The translations under genes were made by a program, and so were the position numbers. From Sclerodactyla briareus (taxonomy: Eukaryota > Echinodermata > Holothuroidea > Dendrochirotida > Sclerodactylidae), in contig JAODTK010005780.1 in NCBI GenBank assembly GCA_026419785.1, forward strand, positions 186,001-250,000: 64,000 nucleotides of DNA. The letters run 5' to 3'. Below the pieces are notes generated by a model that was given only the letters and a program-made list of their open reading frames with translations, did no database searches and had not been told where the DNA came from. How positions within the stretch are numbered: position 1 is the stretch's first letter; each line of letters starts with the position of its first letter. Of this stretch, positions 61,411-64,000 are shown piece by piece.

Positions 61411-61706
61411 CTTCAAATAATTGTCGGTTTGTTTATTGCAATACATTACAATATATTTTACCTAACCACACAACAACAGAGGGGGGTAAATGCAACGAGC
61501 AGAGGAGTCGGCAGTTCCAAGTATAGCCAACTATGTCAGTATTGGTCTGATTGAATGTTTCCATGAAAACAACCATATTCTTCTCGAGCAGGGCTAGGTA
61601 AAACCTGGTCATTCTGTCATTGACCCAGATGTCAAAAGATATCTGTTCTCGTGTCTAATTAACGTTGAATATTTTCTCAACAGAAACAGGTTTGGTAGAC
61701 ATCTGT

Positions 61707-61865
61707 GTACGGAGACCTGTAGTGATGGAGGGGTGGTAGGGGTACTGTTCCCGTTGTGCTGGGTTCGAATCTGTGTTCTGAGTCAACCGCGGTTTGAGGG
61801 TCTTACATGTACCGCTATTGTTGGAAACAGTGTCTCAAACAGAATGTTCTGTCTGCGCCTACCTC
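61707..61865 (+). repeat. tRNA-like SINE, copy 1
   Basis: It carries an A-box-like stretch (TGTAGTGATGGAGGGG, about 61719) and a near-canonical B box GGTTCGAATC (61762-61771), the internal promoter of RNA polymerase III. A downstream body (accgc-tgttggaaacagtgt-tcaaacag-atgttctgtctgc) is shared with the copy at 63.85 kb. Two copies with the same ends make it a dispersed SINE and not a tRNA gene. Confidence 0.65.
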
Positions 61866-62183
61866 CCAATAATTCAGGCTTTTCTCCCAGTGAAACCTGT
61901 CAGAGGCACTCCACCCCCACCTCTGCCATATGTACTACTTGCGGTACCTTTTTAAATTAACTTCAGTTCGGCCTACTTTCTTGAGAATGCCAATAAATAA
62001 ATCACCAAAGTGTGTCATAGGCCACTGGGAGTTAAGGTATTCATGGCTACACTGAGAGTTCAATACAGTAAACATACAGTAAACATTCTAAGTTTATAGG
62101 TGTGTCCTTGAGACTGAGCCAATGATAACACAAAACCACTGTGACTATAGGAGAGCATGGGTGAGGGATATTATGCTCATCAC

Positions 62184-62362
62184 CGCAGTGCCACAAGACA
62201 ATATCAGTCTGTCTAGGGAAATTATGTGTATAATGGAAAGGTCTACACACTTTACTTGGGTGGCATCTGAAGGTGCAGGTTTTCTCAAATTGGGTATCAC
62301 GTACCCCTGTTGAGAGATATATATCGTGGCACTGGGCACAATAATGTCCATTGTTTTTAACC
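62184..62362 (-). CDS. Possible cysteine-rich exon (tentative)
   Basis: On the minus strand an acceptor-like gtgtcag precedes 62362 and a donor-like gtgatg follows 62184. If one A is missing in the run at 62353-62357, the frame reads NNGHYCAQCHDIYLSTG, FEKTCTFRCHPSKVC and DIVLWHCG, with six cysteines and no stop. It could be an extracellular module belonging with the exon at 63.26-63.67 kb, whose end phase (1) would fit. A different frame is also open here. No family is recognised. Confidence 0.25.
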
Positions 62363-62483
62363 CTGACACACGTATCTTAAATTTGATGAGTGACAGGTGG
62401 ACACACGAAATATTCAAACGACATGTAGACTCCCATGCATAGCGAAACTACATGCAGTTCGCCTAGACGAACAAAACTTCCCA

Positions 62484-63060
62484 TTACAACTTCCCTCCAA
62501 AATGTTTTGTTGCCATGATGTCAATGTCAAACGTAAAATTCAACAACATTCCTGTGTTTTCGGCTGTATTGACCATTCACACATGTGCGTCCCTCGAGTT
62601 AGCTCGTGATAGGAGTGTTGTATTACATTAGTCTAATTCACTTTATGTTTTGTCTGAACAAGACGAATCTGGTCATCACAAAAAATTAGCACTCAATGCA
62701 TAAGGTCAAACGAGGTCAAAAGGTCTAATGAGGTCGAATTAGGTCACCTTCCAAAACGACATCCCTCTAAAATGTTTTGTTACCAAGAAGATATAGGATT
62801 GTCCTATGGGTGACCTTAAATGACCTTGACCTAACAGCAAAAACAACAGAGTCCATCCTCACCGTACCTACAACCCATGTACCTAATTTGCGTTCGTTAG
62901 ATATCGTGCTGACAAGCTTCCTGAAATTCGCATTCTCGGGACCTTGAATGACCTTGAACTGACACGTGCTGACAAGAGGTGTCACACACACACAAATACA
63001 CACACATACGCACGGTGCGTGCCCGCATAGATTTTTTTGCCTTCGGCAAGCAATCAACAA
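62484..63060. repeat. AGGTCA / TGACCT-rich repeat region with CA run
   Basis: The block ccctc-aaaatgttttgtt-cca occurs at 62490 and 62762. Half-sites AGGTCA or near versions cluster at 62703-62746, and reversed TGACCTT sites at 62811-62833 and 62940-62956. (CA)n and a TTGCC-TTC-GGCAA hairpin (63040-63052) follow. The minus-strand ORF 62767-63060 is a repeat translation. Confidence 0.55.
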
Positions 63061-63256
63061 TGGTCATGATCAATTTCAAGTGGTTACAGAAGGCAGGGGC
63101 GTAACATTTGGTAACGGCCTATGCAAGTATATAATTGGGTTACCAAAAATGTTAGAGTGGATATAACAAAGAGCGATGGCATTGATTATGAAAGTGCTTG
63201 CCGTCAATTACAAAGAAAATACATAAATTTTAACGTGGTTGTATAAAAATACTCAC

Positions 63257-63673
63257 GACTACAGGGGTAGTTAACTGAGGGAATACAGACGCCTGCGTTT
63301 TCGCAGCTACTGTTATAGTCAGTCACATCTTTGGTAATTGAATTTCGACCACTGATTGCGATGAGGTTCCTGGCGTGCCAGTTCTCAGACAAGAATTGTA
63401 CAATCGTCATGGGAATATTCATCTGTACTGGTTTAGATGCTGGTTTGTTAGATGCGTGACCATTGGGTTTAAGTGCCAGCTGGAATTCTCCATCTTTCAA
63501 TTAGAAAAACTGAGAGCCGCGTTGTCAACTACGTACCATGCGACATTACCAGAATCTACAGATCCAATACGATTGTCACATGTGGAGTTATTGACCTTTA
63601 GCGTTTGATCCATTATACAACCATGCATGACGAAAAAGTTGAACAACACAGAAAATACCATATTTTGTTTCAT
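63257..63673 (-). CDS. First exon of an unrecognised secreted or receptor-like protein, one frameshift
   Basis: An ATG at 63671-63673 opens MKQN, a hydrophobic stretch (MVFSVLFNFFVMHG, signal-peptide-like), then LKVNNSTCDNRIGSVDSGN and AWYVVDNAALSFSN. A one-base loss (TTT read as TT near 63500) gives a false TGA; the next frame continues LKDGEFQLALKPNG, then MTIVQFLSENWHARNLIA, then DVTDYNSSCENAGVC and NYPCS before a perfect gtgagt donor at 63256. The exon encodes about 139 residues, with an N-linked glycosylation-like NNST and NSS, and ends in phase 1, usual for extracellular modules. I recognise no domain. The two halves look short separately because of the frameshift. Downstream exons are not established. 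Confidence 0.62.
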
Positions 63674-63847
63674 CGTGTCGAATAACTCAACAATCCGATG
63701 AGCTTCTGAACCATCACTGTGAAGAAAATACTGTGGAACTGCAGCAGATTTTGGAGATATCTAAGATGCTAAATTTTACTGAGGCCTTCAGAAAGGTTTT
63801 TACCTACTGTTGTAAGCCCACCACAGCTCAGCAATTGTTTGCAATTG

Positions 63848-64000
63848 TATACGGAGGCCTGTCGTGATGGAGGGGTGGTAGGGGTACTGTTCCCGGTTGT
63901 GCTGGGTTCGGTTTTGTGTTCTGGGTCACCCGCGGTGAGAGGGGTCTTATAGGTACCGCCATGTTGGAAACAGTGTATCAAACAGGATGTTCTGTCTGCC
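63848..64000 (+). repeat. tRNA-like SINE, copy 2 (cut by window end)
   Basis: It begins tacggaggcctgtcgtgatgg and runs collinear with copy 1 through ggggtggtaggggtactgttccc, caccgcgg-style CACCCGCGG and tgttggaaacagtgt. Its B box is decayed (GGTTCGGTTT). It lies just upstream of the minus-strand first exon at 63.67 kb. Confidence 0.68.

Overview
This is a window of animal nuclear DNA. It is intron-rich and full of repeats, with no operons, ribosome binding sites or dense coding. The best-supported content is three broken-up animal genes plus a large load of transposon and satellite DNA. The repeat style (AGGTCA-rich intronic tandem repeats, GGGGCGTAGCTAGG transposon ends, CR1/L2-type LINEs, tRNA-like SINEs, (TA)n tracts) and the genes suggest a marine invertebrate, possibly a deuterostome; the phylum cannot be fixed from the sequence. 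Almost every recognisable coding stretch carries single-base insertions or deletions while its splice sites and conserved residues survive. Homopolymers are long (18-base G runs) and several local duplications differ mostly by indels. The simplest reading is an assembly of poorly corrected long reads, possibly with unpurged haplotypes, so long ORFs are a poor guide here and real exons lie below normal ORF cut-offs.

Left part (1-15.4 kb, + strand): the 3' part of an anillin gene, the scaffold of the cytokinetic ring. Six exons were placed by eye: the end of the anillin-homology region at the window edge, a basic linker, two exons leading into the PH domain, and two PH exons ending in a stop at 15,408-15,410. 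The introns hold a tandem repeat of about 300 bp rich in AGGTCA half-sites (4.5, 6.6-7.2 and 8.2-9.9 kb), a foldback element, and a MITE-like element flanked by TTAA (13.3-14.1 kb). The last exon sits in a tandem array with degraded copies of itself.

Middle (15.5-50 kb): no gene recognised. It holds a LINE tail (17.7-18.3 kb), a 1.5-kb element with inverted ends (20.6-22.1 kb), tandem repeats (28.6-29.3 kb), local direct duplications (37.6, 43.8/45.4 and 46.2/46.8 kb), (TA)n tracts and two perfect hairpins. The longest ORF of the window (236 codons at 37.7 kb) lies inside one of these duplications and is probably not a gene.

Right part (50-64 kb): a minus-strand CR1/L2-like LINE with endonuclease and reverse transcriptase, whose 5' half is duplicated in tandem (50.2-54.3 kb). 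Three different satellite arrays follow (55.9-58.7 kb: about 320 bp, 420 bp and 26 bp units). Next come two minus-strand exons of a CYP4-like cytochrome P450 (60.1-61.4 kb) and, at the edge, a minus-strand first exon of an unrecognised secreted or receptor-like protein (63.3-63.7 kb). Two copies of a tRNA-like SINE lie among these genes.
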